Shown here piece by piece: positions 44,107 through 52,123 of a stretch of 64,000 nucleotides of DNA. A program made the translations under genes and the position numbers. Origin of the DNA: JBBQXK01 sp052387255. GTDB lineage: Bacteria; Pseudomonadota; Alphaproteobacteria; Rhodobacterales; Rhodobacteraceae. The notes beneath the pieces are model-generated. The model had not been told where the DNA came from and made no database searches. It saw only the letters and a list, made by a program, of their open reading frames with translations. Position 1 is the first letter of the stretch. Every line of letters begins with the position of its first letter. Where the stretch lies: the NCBI GenBank assembly GCA_052387255.1, contig JBQTJI010000035.1, positions 1-64,000 on the forward strand, read 5' to 3'.

Positions 44107-45215
44107 CGGCCAAGCGCCGTCTGCAGCAGGCCATCCAGCCTGCGGGCCGCCACCGGAAACGCATGCCGTTCGGCGACCCGCGCCCTGGCCGCCTGCCCCA
44201 TGGCCCGCGCCGCCGCAGGATCGGTCAACAGGCCAGCGATGGCGCGGGCCATGGCGTCATCGTCGCCGGGGGGCACCAGAACCCCCGACAGCCCATCCGC
44301 CACAACCTCTGGCACACCGGCAGTCCGGCAGGCGACAACCGGCAGCCCCGCCGCCTGCGCCTCGAGATAGGCCAGGCCATAGGCCTCGCCATAGCCCGGC
44401 CAGACGTGGACCATGCCGCGCGCCAGCAGGCGTGCCACCCCGTCGCGCGGCACCTGGCCCGCCCAGGTGACGCGGCCTGCAGGCAGTCCCTCGAACATCG
44501 CCCTGACCTGATCGCGCAACGGCCCGTCGCCCGCGACCGTCAGGTGCCAGGGCAGGCCGGGCGGCAGCCGCCGCAGGGCCGCCGCCAGGCGGGCATAGCT
44601 GGTCGCCTTGTCCCCCGCCCGCATCATCGCCACCGTCACCAGATGGCCCGGCTCGGGCGCGGGGGGGGCCGCGAAGGGGCCGGTGTCGATGAACGGCGGC
44701 AGCATCGCCAGCCACAGGTTGGGGTCCACCGCCGCCAGCCCGGCATGGTCACGCGCCGTCAGGCACAGGTTCAGCCGCGCCGCCCGCAGCCCGGACAGCA
44801 TCGCGGCCTGCATCGGCACCCAGATGCCGATGTTGCGGCGCGCCGAATAGGACGCCTCGCAGGTCACCATCGGCACGGCAAAGTCCACCGCCAGCGGCGG
44901 ACCCAGCAGGTCGGGGGCCTTGTAGTAGGGGTGGTAGCAGAACCACAGGTCGGGTTGCCCCCGTTCGCGCCAGTCCGCCGCGATGCGGTCGCGCTCGGCG
45001 GCGGCAGCTTGTTGCAAGGCAATCCAGCCGGGCCCATCCTCGGGGTCGCCGCGAAAGGCCCGCAGGTCGGACACCACCGCCACCCGGTGCCCCGCCGCCC
45101 GCAGCGCCGCCACCAGCATCCGCGCCATCAGCCGGTCGCCCGAGGGCACGGGATGATCCGGGGCCTTCAGGGGCGCATAGAAGGCGATGGACAAAGGCGG
45201 CAGGTCGTCGGGCAT
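44103..45215 (-). CDS. Glycosyltransferase family 4
   Basis: A 370-residue GT-B glycosyltransferase. The acceptor half starts LSIAFYAPLKAPDHPVPSGDR, and the donor half contains LTVAGDGPLRDQV and the GT4 motif AYGLAYLEAQAAGLPVVACR with the conserved glutamate. The ATG at 45215 was chosen; the frame continues upstream only as a shadow of ccrM. It is coupled to the deacetylase-like gene and follows the ccrM terminator. Confidence 0.9.
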   Translation of the reverse strand: MPDDLPPLSIAFYAPLKAPDHPVPSGDRLMARMLVAALRAAGHRVAVVSDLRAFRGDPEDGPGWIALQQAAAAERDRIAADWRERGQPDLWFCYHPYYKAPDLLGPPLAVDFAVPMVTCEASYSARRNIGIWVPMQAAMLSGLRAARLNLCLTARDHAGLAAVDPNLWLAMLPPFIDTGPFAAPPAPEPGHLVTVAMMRAGDKATSYARLAAALRRLPPGLPWHLTVAGDGPLRDQVRAMFEGLPAGRVTWAGQVPRDGVARLLARGMVHVWPGYGEAYGLAYLEAQAAGLPVVACRTAGVPEVVADGLSGVLVPPGDDDAMARAIAGLLTDPAAARAMGQAARARVAERHAFPVAARRLDGLLQTALGR

Positions 45216-45257
45216 GGTCGCCCTGACATAGCGATCCGGCACCCTTCTGCACACCAC

Positions 45258-45288
45258 AAAAAGCCCCGCCCTGCGGACAGGGCGGGGC
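45258..45288 (-). terminator. Rho-independent terminator of ccrM
   Basis: On the minus strand an 11-bp perfect GC stem (45263-45273 with 45278-45288), a four-base loop and a run of five T residues form a classic intrinsic terminator, 61 bases after the ccrM stop. Confidence 0.9.
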
Positions 45289-45348
45289 AAGGTGTGCCGG
45301 GGGCGGAACCCCGGCACAGGCGTGCTTGATCGGTGTCGGGGCCTGGGG

Positions 45349-46467
45349 TCAGTTCGCCGGTCGGTCCTCAGCGTCCATCTCGGCGCGGATCTGCTGGCGC
45401 AAGAGGTCGATGGGAATGCGCTGTCCCTCGCGCACGAAATGCCAGTAAGTCCAGCCGTTGCACGACGGCGCGCGTTCCAGATGCGCGCCGACCTGGTGGA
45501 TCGACCCGGTGATGCCGTCGCTGCTGAGCGTCCCGTCCGCCCGCACCCGTGCGACGTGGTTGCGCAGGCCCACCAGTTCCTCGCCCGGTCGCAGCATGCC
45601 GCGCTCGACCACCTGGCCGAAGGGCACGCGCGGCTCGGCCCGCTTCGATCCGCTGACCATGATGGCCGAGGCATCCCAGGGCCGCACCCGCGCCAGCCGG
45701 GCGGCAGCGGCATCGCGGTACTTGGCCTCACGCTCGATCCCGATGAAGGACCGGCCCAGCATCTTGGCGACCGCCCCCGTCGTGCCGGTGCCGAAGAACG
45801 GGTCCAGCACCACGTCGCCGGGGTTGGTGGATGCCACCAGCACCCGGTGCAGCAGGCTTTCCGGTTTCTGCGTCGGATGCGCCTTGTCGCCCGCCTCATC
45901 CTTCAGCCGCTCGTGCCCCGTGCACAGCGGCAGCACCCAGTCCGAGCGCATCTGCACACCGTCGTTCAGCGCCATCAGCGCCTCGTAGTTGAAGGTATAG
46001 CGCGCACCTTCGTCCCGGCTGGCCCAGATCATCGTCTCGTGCGCGTTGGTGAACCGCTTGCCGCGAAAGTTCGGCATCGGGTTCGACTTGCGCCAGACGA
46101 CATCGTTCAGCATCCAGAACCCGGCATCCTGCATCGCGGCACCGACGCGGAATATGTTGTGATAGCTGCCGATCACCCAGATCGCGCCGTGCGGTTTCAG
46201 GACCCTGCGGGCGGCGGCCAGCCAGTCCCGCGTGAACCGGTCATAGGCGGCAAAGCTGGCGAACTGGTCCCAGTGGTCATCGACGGCATCGACCAGGCTG
46301 TTGTCGGGGCGATGCAGGTCGCCCTTGAGCTGCAGGTTGTAGGGGGGGTCGGCAAAGATCAGGTCGATGCTGGCCTCGGGCAGGGCGCGCATGACCTCGG
46401 TGCAGTCGCCCGCAAGGATTTGGTTCAGCTGCAGCGGGGCTGCCTCTGGCGTTCTGGTTCGCGTCAT
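45349..46467 (-). CDS. ccrM: Cell-cycle-regulated DNA adenine methyltransferase (GANTC)
   Basis: A 372-residue beta-class N6-adenine methyltransferase. Motif IV is FADPPYNLQL (D40 start) near the N terminus, the SAM-binding motif is LDPFFGTGTTG near residue 220, and a C-terminal extension of ~100 residues (ending near WTYWHFVREGQRIPID) matches the alphaproteobacterial CcrM domain that helps recognise GANTC. Length is typical. In relatives it methylates GANTC late in the cell cycle and is essential or nearly so. A GAGTC site lies in its own leader. A strong terminator follows the gene. Confidence 0.95.
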   Translation of the reverse strand: MTRTRTPEAAPLQLNQILAGDCTEVMRALPEASIDLIFADPPYNLQLKGDLHRPDNSLVDAVDDHWDQFASFAAYDRFTRDWLAAARRVLKPHGAIWVIGSYHNIFRVGAAMQDAGFWMLNDVVWRKSNPMPNFRGKRFTNAHETMIWASRDEGARYTFNYEALMALNDGVQMRSDWVLPLCTGHERLKDEAGDKAHPTQKPESLLHRVLVASTNPGDVVLDPFFGTGTTGAVAKMLGRSFIGIEREAKYRDAAAARLARVRPWDASAIMVSGSKRAEPRVPFGQVVERGMLRPGEELVGLRNHVARVRADGTLSSDGITGSIHQVGAHLERAPSCNGWTYWHFVREGQRIPIDLLRQQIRAEMDAEDRPAN

Positions 46468-46518
46468 CTGTCTGCCTCGTCCCCGGCGTGTTGCCCGCCG
46501 CTTGATGACCCAGAGGAT

Positions 46519-46523
46519 GAGTC
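46519..46523. promoter_or_regulatory. GANTC methylation site in the ccrM leader
   Basis: GAGTC lies 52 bases upstream of the ccrM start codon. Caulobacter ccrM is known to be controlled partly through GANTC sites in its promoter/leader. A single five-base site could occur by chance. Confidence 0.45.
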
Positions 46524-46555
46524 AAACCCGCCTGGCCGTCAAATTCTTTATTGAA

Positions 46556-47188
46556 TCAGGGGGTTACAGATTTATCTTGATACAACGCCTTGTGCACGGG
46601 GGCATAGGACCGTCTATGGTGAGGGGTCACCCCGAAATCTAGAAGCGCCTTGCGGTGCGTCGCCGTGGGATAGCCCATGTTCCGGTCCCAGCCGTACACG
46701 GGAAATTGTTGCGCCAAATCCACCATGATCCGGTCGCGCGTCACCTTGGCGATGATGGACGCCGCCGCGATGGTCACAACGCGCGCATCCCCGCCGATGA
46801 CGGCCTCTGCCCGGCACGGCAGGCCGGGCGGGATCAGGTTGCCGTCGACCAGCACCAGACCTGGCGTGCGCAAGTTGGCCACGGCCCGTGCCATCGCCAG
46901 ATGGCTGGCGCGCAGGATGTTCATGGCATCGATCTCGGCCACCGTGGCCAGGCCGACCGCGACCTCGGCCATGTCCTGCAGCCGGTCGAACAGCCGGTCG
47001 CGGGCAAGGGCCGTCAGCGCCTTGGAATCGTCCAGGCCCGGCGGAATGCGGGCGGGGTCCAGCCACACCGCCGCCGCCACCACCGGCCCGGCAAGCGGAC
47101 CGCGCCCGGCCTCGTCCACGCCGACGACAGGGGCGATGCCCCGGGCGATGGCGTCGGCTTCTCGGTGGAAATCGGGGACGGGGCGCAT
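46556..47188 (-). CDS. rnhB: Ribonuclease HII
   Basis: A 210-residue RNase HII that removes ribonucleotides and RNA primers from DNA. The catalytic signature GVDEAGRGPLAGP gives the first D-E pair, the third acidic residue is in LVDGN, and the C terminus has MGYPTATHRKAL. Length is normal. It lies next to ccrM on the same strand, a gene order often seen in Rhodobacteraceae. Confidence 0.95.
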   Translation of the reverse strand: MRPVPDFHREADAIARGIAPVVGVDEAGRGPLAGPVVAAAVWLDPARIPPGLDDSKALTALARDRLFDRLQDMAEVAVGLATVAEIDAMNILRASHLAMARAVANLRTPGLVLVDGNLIPPGLPCRAEAVIGGDARVVTIAAASIIAKVTRDRIMVDLAQQFPVYGWDRNMGYPTATHRKALLDFGVTPHHRRSYAPVHKALYQDKSVTP

Positions 47189-47230
47189 CGCCCGAGGTAC
47201 CCCGGATCGGGGGGCAAGCCAAGCCGAAAC

Positions 47231-47264
47231 GGGGCGCAGAGGCTGCCCGTGCCCTCTGCGCCCC
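47231..47264. terminator. GC-rich hairpin, first of a tandem pair
   Basis: A perfect 12-bp stem (47231-47242 with 47253-47264) and a ten-base loop lie between the small exported-protein gene and rnhB. There is no T-tract. It could stop or slow transcription from the upstream minus-strand gene. Confidence 0.55.
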
Positions 47265-47272
47265 GCCCGTCA

Positions 47273-47296
47273 CGGCACCTGCGGGGACAGGTGCCG
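47273..47296. terminator. GC-rich hairpin, second of a tandem pair
   Basis: A 9-bp perfect stem (CGGCACCTG with CAGGTGCCG) and six-base loop, eight bases from the first hairpin and 15 bases after the stop of the minus-strand gene at 47311. No T-tract. Confidence 0.55.
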
Positions 47297-47310
47297 CGAT
47301 GCCGTCCCGC

Positions 47311-47823
47311 TCAGTCGCGCGGGTTCTCGTGTTCCTGCCGGTACCCCCGGCGCTCGGGGCGGAAGCCAGCGTCGATCAGGCAACCCTGACGATAGACCGT
47401 GACCTCGCGGCCCCGGATCCGCACCTCGGACGCACAGCGGCGCGGCAGGTCGGCGCGCACGCCGTTGTCACGCAGACAGCGGCCCGAATACCAGGTGCCG
47501 CGGCGGCCGCGGTCGACAAGCTCGATGGCGCATTCGCGCGGCAGGACGCGGCGCACCGGCTCGGGGAGGGGTTGGGGGTAGGGATTGGGACGCGGCTTCC
47601 ACACCGGCGGCGGACGGTCGTTGCGGTCGTCATCCCGGTCGTTCCGGTCGTCGATGGCCTTGGCGATGAGGGCGATTGCGGCAATCGCCGCCAGGGCGCG
47701 GGCCAGATCGTCGTTGTCGGCGCGGGCGGGCAGGGCGGCGGCCGTCATCGCGGCCAGGGCGATCGCGGCCGAGGCGATGGCCCCGACAAAGCGGCGGCGC
47801 AGGGGCGAGGGGGTGTGTTCCAT
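47311..47823 (-). CDS. Exported basic protein of unknown function
   Basis: A 170-residue protein. The ATG at 47823 with AAAGGA upstream begins MEHTPSPLRRR followed by a hydrophobic stretch and the likely cleavage site ALPARA-DN (near residue 36). A short helix, an Asp/Arg-rich repeat (DDRNDRDDDRNDR), a proline-rich linker and a C-terminal domain with four cysteines (RECAIEL, GRCLR, RRCASE, QGCLI) follow. The even cysteine number suggests two disulfides in the periplasm. No family recognised. Confidence 0.75.
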   Translation of the reverse strand: MEHTPSPLRRRFVGAIASAAIALAAMTAAALPARADNDDLARALAAIAAIALIAKAIDDRNDRDDDRNDRPPPVWKPRPNPYPQPLPEPVRRVLPRECAIELVDRGRRGTWYSGRCLRDNGVRADLPRRCASEVRIRGREVTVYRQGCLIDAGFRPERRGYRQEHENPRD

Positions 47824-48018
47824 GTTCGGGGTTCCTTTACGCAGGGGACCGGACAGTCGGCTGCTCCGGTCGATGCCCACACCCTCGGACCACACCGCCC
47901 GGCCACGCAATATCGCCCCCCTGCTATGCGATAGCGGCCCCAAAACCCGCCCCCGTCATTGAATATCCGGCGCACCTTCTGCAGATTGGCGATTGCCCGC
48001 CCAGATGGAGCCTTGGCC

Positions 48019-48309
48019 GTGACCCCCCTCTTGAAACCCCTTGCCCTTGTGGCCGCAATGGCCTTTGCCTTGCCCGCAAGCGCCGCCTGCTATGCCGACT
48101 ACAAGGCCAGCCGCGACGATCCCCTGCGCCTGCACTACGGCGTGATGGAGGTGCCCGACAGCGCCTGTGACCGGGGCACCGCCGAAGCCGAGATGCGCGG
48201 CCGGCTGCGCGCCGACGGGTGGAAACTGTTGAACGTGATGTCGGTCTTCGGACCAGAGGGACTGGACGAAAGGAAAGCCAGTGCAGGAGAGTACTTCCTC
48301 CGCTACTGA
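48019..48309 (+). CDS. Small exported protein of unknown function
   Basis: A 96-residue protein. I take the GTG at 48019, preceded by GGAG, as start; it gives a clean signal peptide (LLKPLALVAAMAFALPASA) with cleavage before ACYADYKASR. The frame is open 20 codons further upstream. The mature ~73 residues include two cysteines. The end overlaps the start of the next gene by 29 bases, so the two are likely co-translated. Confidence 0.72.
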   Translation: MTPLLKPLALVAAMAFALPASAACYADYKASRDDPLRLHYGVMEVPDSACDRGTAEAEMRGRLRADGWKLLNVMSVFGPEGLDERKASAGEYFLRY

Positions 48310-48985
48310 GGGCTTGCGGGCCGGAAACCGCGTCGTCGCCTACGGCATTGCCGCCATCGTGGTGATCCTGCTTGGCGCGGCGGTGCTCTTGTTCCTGAAC
48401 CTGCCCGATGCGAACGCCTTCAACGCCCGCGTCGAGCGTCTGTTCGTCGAGAATGACGACCTGCGCGCGGGGGCCGAGGTCAAGCTGCTGGAAATCCTTG
48501 CGCAGTCCGGCACGGCGTTCTCGGGTGTGCTGTCCAGCTACCGCACGGTGATCTTCGTGCTTCTGGTGTTTGCCACCGCCCTGATGGTGGCGGCGCTGGT
48601 GTTCCTGGTCACGATCATCGCGCTGAACCGCCGCATCTCGGCGATCCAGCGGGCGGGCATCCAGGTGTCGTCCATCGTGATCAGCCGCGAGGCGCGGGCA
48701 GTCTACATCAACGACATGGAATTCGCGCTGACCGAGGCCGCGCTCGAGACGCTGTCCGTGCTGGCCGAGGCGCGGATGGACGACGACGTGCTGACGGGCG
48801 CGCAGATCGAGGCGGTGATCAGTGGCCGCAACGCCGCCGACTGCGACGAGGCGGCAGGGGCCACGCGGGTGAAACGGCTGCGCGACGCGCTTGGCAACCA
48901 GTTGGTGACCGAACTGCTGGTCAAGACCATCGCGCGGCGCGGCTATGTGCTGGCCGTGGGCCGCGACGTCATCAAGATGATCTGA
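48281..48985 (+). CDS. Membrane-anchored winged-helix protein
   Basis: A 234-residue protein with two membrane helices (about residues 20-42 and 90-112) flanking a ~45-residue loop, then a cytoplasmic C-terminal domain. The end LTEAALETLSVLAEAR through VKRLRDALG and RRGYVLAVGR follows the OmpR/PhoB-type winged-helix pattern (helices then the RGY wing). This would be a DNA-binding domain tethered to the membrane, with the DNA-binding part C-terminal, opposite to ToxR. The GTG start has AAGGAAA upstream and overlaps the preceding gene. Function unknown. Confidence 0.72.
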   Translation: MQESTSSATEGLRAGNRVVAYGIAAIVVILLGAAVLLFLNLPDANAFNARVERLFVENDDLRAGAEVKLLEILAQSGTAFSGVLSSYRTVIFVLLVFATALMVAALVFLVTIIALNRRISAIQRAGIQVSSIVISREARAVYINDMEFALTEAALETLSVLAEARMDDDVLTGAQIEAVISGRNAADCDEAAGATRVKRLRDALGNQLVTELLVKTIARRGYVLAVGRDVIKMI

Positions 48986-49048
48986 CCGCCCATTGGCAAT
49001 CCGCCCCGCCTGCCCCATCTTCCTTCACATCTTCTGAACCCCTACCTT

Positions 49049-49136
49049 CTTCTGTCCGGAAATATCCCACGGGGGGTCGCCCATCGAGTCCGCCATCGGT
49101 TCAAGGCCGATGGGCGACGAGGTGTGAAACCCCCCG
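49049..49136. repeat. Intergenic element family A, copy 2, with nested hairpins
   Basis: It shares TTCTGTCC..AAATATCCCACGGGGG and GGTGTGAAACCCCC with the element at 21398. Between these modules lies an extra inverted repeat (11-bp arms 49076-49086 and 49108-49118). A second hairpin, 49093-49099 with 49107-49113, uses part of the same right arm, so the two are mutually exclusive. It lies between the winged-helix gene and msrA. Confidence 0.7.
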
Positions 49137-49182
49137 CTCCTGACGGACGAACAAGCGGGGACGGCTGCAAAACGGAGCGAAC

Positions 49183-49680
49183 ATGGAAACGGCAATTCTG
49201 GCGGGTGGATGTTTCTGGGGCATGCAGGATCTGATCCGCAGGCTGCCGGGGGTGCAGTCCACGCGCGTGGGCTACACCGGCGGCGACGTGGCGAACGCGA
49301 CCTACCGCAACCACGGCACCCACGCCGAGGGGATCGAGATCGTCTTCGACCCTGCGCGCATCAGCTATCGCGAGATCCTCGAGTTCTTCTTCCAGATCCA
49401 CGACCCCACCACGCTGAACCGGCAGGGCAACGACATGGGTCAGTCCTACCGGTCGGGCATCTACTTCCTGTCCGAGGACCAGCACCGCACGGCCCGCGAC
49501 ACCATCGCCGATGTCGACGCTTCGGGCCTGTGGCCGGGCAAGGTGGTCACCGAAGTGAAGCCGGCGGGCGATTTCTGGGAGGCGGAACCCGAACACCAGG
49601 ACTATCTGGAGCGGCTTCCGCACGGCTATACCTGCCACCGCATCCGCCCGAACTGGCGCCTGCCGAAACGCGCCGCCTGA
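49183..49680 (+). CDS. msrA: Peptide-methionine (S)-S-oxide reductase
   Basis: A 165-residue MsrA that repairs methionine-S-sulfoxide in proteins. The catalytic motif is AGGCFWG (C10) at the N terminus, and the family blocks GYTGGDVANATYRNHGTHAE and QIHDPTTLNRQGND are intact. The C-terminal resolving cysteine may be the one in GYTCHRI. Cytoplasmic; no signal peptide. It ends before a bidirectional hairpin shared with a convergent gene. Confidence 0.95.
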   Translation: METAILAGGCFWGMQDLIRRLPGVQSTRVGYTGGDVANATYRNHGTHAEGIEIVFDPARISYREILEFFFQIHDPTTLNRQGNDMGQSYRSGIYFLSEDQHRTARDTIADVDASGLWPGKVVTEVKPAGDFWEAEPEHQDYLERLPHGYTCHRIRPNWRLPKRAA

Positions 49681-49702
49681 GGTCGGGGGCGCAGGTTCGG
49701 GC

Positions 49703-49724
49703 CGGGCGGAGACTGTTCCGCCCG
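49703..49724. terminator. Bidirectional hairpin between msrA and the convergent gene
   Basis: An 8-bp perfect stem (CGGGCGGA with TCCGCCCG) and six-base loop between convergent stops at 49680 and 49737. No strong T-tract on either side. Confidence 0.6.
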
Positions 49725-49736
49725 ACCGTCGCCGGA

Positions 49737-50507
49737 TCAGGTCGACCGCAAGAGGACCTTGGTCGAATCGACCGCCTGCGCGACCCGCGTCAGTTCCCGG
49801 CTGGTCGAGGCCGAGTTGCCCGCCGACCGCAGCAGCGTCGTCGCCAGTTCGGACACCACCGCCTCGGCGGCAAGGTTGGTCGCAGCCACCCGGTTTGGGG
49901 CGACGGCGACGATCGGGCGGGTGGTCGTGCGGCGGACGTTGCCGACCTTGGCCGCGCGGCGGACGGGCGGCTGCGCGGGGTTCGCATTCTGCGCGGCAAG
50001 GGCCCTCAGCCGTTCGGCTGCGGCCAGAACCTCGGCCCTGGCGCGGCGGTATTCGTTCGCCCGAGGCATCTTGCGGGCCATGCGTTCCAGCTCGTCGCTG
50101 ATGCAGTCGATGCGCCAGACTTCGGTGTACTGGCCGCAGTGCGCGATGCCCGCCTCGATGCTGGACACGATGATGTCGGTGGTGCCCGGGCCGGGGCGGT
50201 CAAAGTTCGCGCCGCCGTCGCAGTTGACGGGAATCACCTGGGCATCGCTGTCGAGGGTGTAGCCGGGGATGAGGCCGACGCCTTCTGAAGGGAACTCGCC
50301 CCCGGTGTCGCCGTCCTGTCCGTCTTCTTCGTATTCTCCCCGGTCATCCTCCGGTTCCTCATCGCACTCCGCCAGCAGGGGAAGCGACGGGCGCTGATCG
50401 GCCATGGGAAAGGTCGTGGCAAACCCCGCGACGGGCGTCGCAAGCGCGGGGACCGGCAACAGGGCAAGTGCGCCAGCGATGGCGGCAAGACGTGATGGAA
50501 GTTTCAT
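49737..50507 (-). CDS. Exported protein of unknown function
   Basis: A 256-residue protein with a signal peptide (MKLPSRLAAIAGALALLPVPALA). The mature part opens with a strongly acidic stretch (about residues 48-70), has cysteines in VNCDGG, AHCGQY and RIDCISDE, and a helical C-terminal half with an alanine-rich repeat-like region. No family recognised. It lies between msrA and the metacaspase-like gene on the minus strand; 49 bases separate it from that gene, so the two may form one unit at the edge of the type VI region. Confidence 0.75.
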   Translation of the reverse strand: MKLPSRLAAIAGALALLPVPALATPVAGFATTFPMADQRPSLPLLAECDEEPEDDRGEYEEDGQDGDTGGEFPSEGVGLIPGYTLDSDAQVIPVNCDGGANFDRPGPGTTDIIVSSIEAGIAHCGQYTEVWRIDCISDELERMARKMPRANEYRRARAEVLAAAERLRALAAQNANPAQPPVRRAAKVGNVRRTTTRPIVAVAPNRVAATNLAAEAVVSELATTLLRSAGNSASTSRELTRVAQAVDSTKVLLRST

Positions 50508-50556
50508 GGTGCAATTCCTTTCTGTGTCACCCCGGCACAAACGCCGGAGATGCGGT

Positions 50557-52044
50557 TCAAGTCTTGAGCCCGAAGGCCAGTCGCAGCGCCTTGACCGTTC
50601 CCGGCCCGAACGCACCGTCCAGCGCGCCCGAATAGAACCCGGCGTCCGACAGGCGGCCTTGCAGTGCCTTGCGGGTTTCCAGCGAGAACATGTTCGGCTT
50701 TTCCGTGAGAATATCAAGCACATCGCGCGAGCCTGAGCGGAGTGCGTCATACAGGTACCCCGCCGCAGCCGCCTTGTCCTTGCCCGTGATGCGGCCATCG
50801 TCGATCAGCGCGGCAAAGTTGAACAGCGCCTGCGGGTGACGCAGGTTGGCCGCGCGTTCAAAGAACGTCAGGGCCGCCGCCGGGTCGGGCGGCAGGCCGA
50901 GGCCGCCCTGGTAGTGCATGAAGCCCAGATCGTTGATCGCATCGGCAAAGTCCTGCGCCGCCGCCTGCTGGTACAGGTCCAGCGCGCGAACCGGATCGGG
51001 CTCGACGCCGATGCCCTGCTCGTACAGCTTGGCCAGTTCGAACTGCGCCTCGGGGCTGCCCGCTGCGGCGGCGCGGGTCAGCAGGTCGAACGCCTCTTTC
51101 GGATCGAACACCTTCGCCTCGGGGTTCAGGCGCATCTGCGCCAGCCCCAGCATCGACCGCGTGTCGCCCAGATCGGCCAGGGCGGCCAGTTGCGCCTCCT
51201 GTTCCGGCCGAACCTGCGCCCAGGCCACACGGGCGTCGGCTGCAGGATCGGCCTGCCCCTCGCCCGGACCGGCCAGATAGAACGGCACACCCGACAGCGA
51301 GCCATAGGTGTTCGGTTCCTGCTGGTTCAGCGTGCTGGCCAGCACGGCGTCGCGCACCTGGCGGAACATCAGGCTGATCTCCAGGCCCGGAATCCGCATC
51401 TTGTCGGCCAGAGCAATGGCGAACGGGCTGTTGTCGGCAAGCCCGTCCAGCGAAACCTGGCCGTCGCGCGCGGCAAAGGCCACCAGCGTGCCCCGGTCGG
51501 GCGAGGGCGGGGCCAGCCCGCCATCGCCACCCGCCACCACCGACCCCTGCGATCCGGTGTCGCCGGACGGTCCAAGCGTGTCGCCGAAGGGATTGTTGCG
51601 GCAACTGTCCAGAATGACGACCCGCATGACGCGGGCACGGTCCACCGCCGCCAGCAGGTCGTTCAGCGACACCGACTGGCGCTTGACATCGTCATAGGAC
51701 TGCACGTCGGCATCGACCGGGATCAGGTAGTTCGTCCCCTGCACCTCGACCCCGTGTCCTGCATAGTAGATCAACGCCAGATCCGCGGTTTCCGAACGGA
51801 AGGCAAACCGGTCGAGCGCCTGCCGCAGATCCTGATATCCTGCATCCTTCACCTGGATGACTTCGAACCCGATCTCGGTCAGCGTCTGCGCGATCAGGTC
51901 GGCATCCCTCACCGTGTTGTCCAGCGTGTCGATGTTCAGATACTTCGCCTGCCCGATCACCATGGCCACGCGGTCAGTTGCCGCCATCACTGGTCCGGCG
52001 ACCAGCATCAGCACCGCGAACAGCATCTGGCGAAGGGCCGTCAT
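50557..52044 (-). CDS. Exported caspase-like (peptidase C14) protein with Sel1 repeats
   Basis: A 495-residue protein. A signal peptide (residues 1-21, ending GPVMAA) precedes a caspase p20-like domain (about 25-255) with the dyad H97 in YYAGHGVEVQ and C148 in ILDSCRNNPF. Three to four Sel1/TPR-like repeats (about 300-430; for example SPEAQFELAKLYEQGIGVEP) follow, then a peptidoglycan-binding-like tail (RLSDAGFYSGALDGAFGPGT). The start at ATG 52044 gives the clean signal peptide. Such export puts a metacaspase in the periplasm, next to type VI genes. Whether it is an effector, regulator or unrelated is unknown. Confidence 0.87.
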   Translation of the reverse strand: MTALRQMLFAVLMLVAGPVMAATDRVAMVIGQAKYLNIDTLDNTVRDADLIAQTLTEIGFEVIQVKDAGYQDLRQALDRFAFRSETADLALIYYAGHGVEVQGTNYLIPVDADVQSYDDVKRQSVSLNDLLAAVDRARVMRVVILDSCRNNPFGDTLGPSGDTGSQGSVVAGGDGGLAPPSPDRGTLVAFAARDGQVSLDGLADNSPFAIALADKMRIPGLEISLMFRQVRDAVLASTLNQQEPNTYGSLSGVPFYLAGPGEGQADPAADARVAWAQVRPEQEAQLAALADLGDTRSMLGLAQMRLNPEAKVFDPKEAFDLLTRAAAAGSPEAQFELAKLYEQGIGVEPDPVRALDLYQQAAAQDFADAINDLGFMHYQGGLGLPPDPAAALTFFERAANLRHPQALFNFAALIDDGRITGKDKAAAAGYLYDALRSGSRDVLDILTEKPNMFSLETRKALQGRLSDAGFYSGALDGAFGPGTVKALRLAFGLKT

Positions 52045-52123
52045 CCGTCTACTCCGGCAGCATCGATGCAACAGGTTAACCCGGCGTCAGCGCCGGGCCT
52101 AGGGCGTCACGGTCAAGCTTGCG

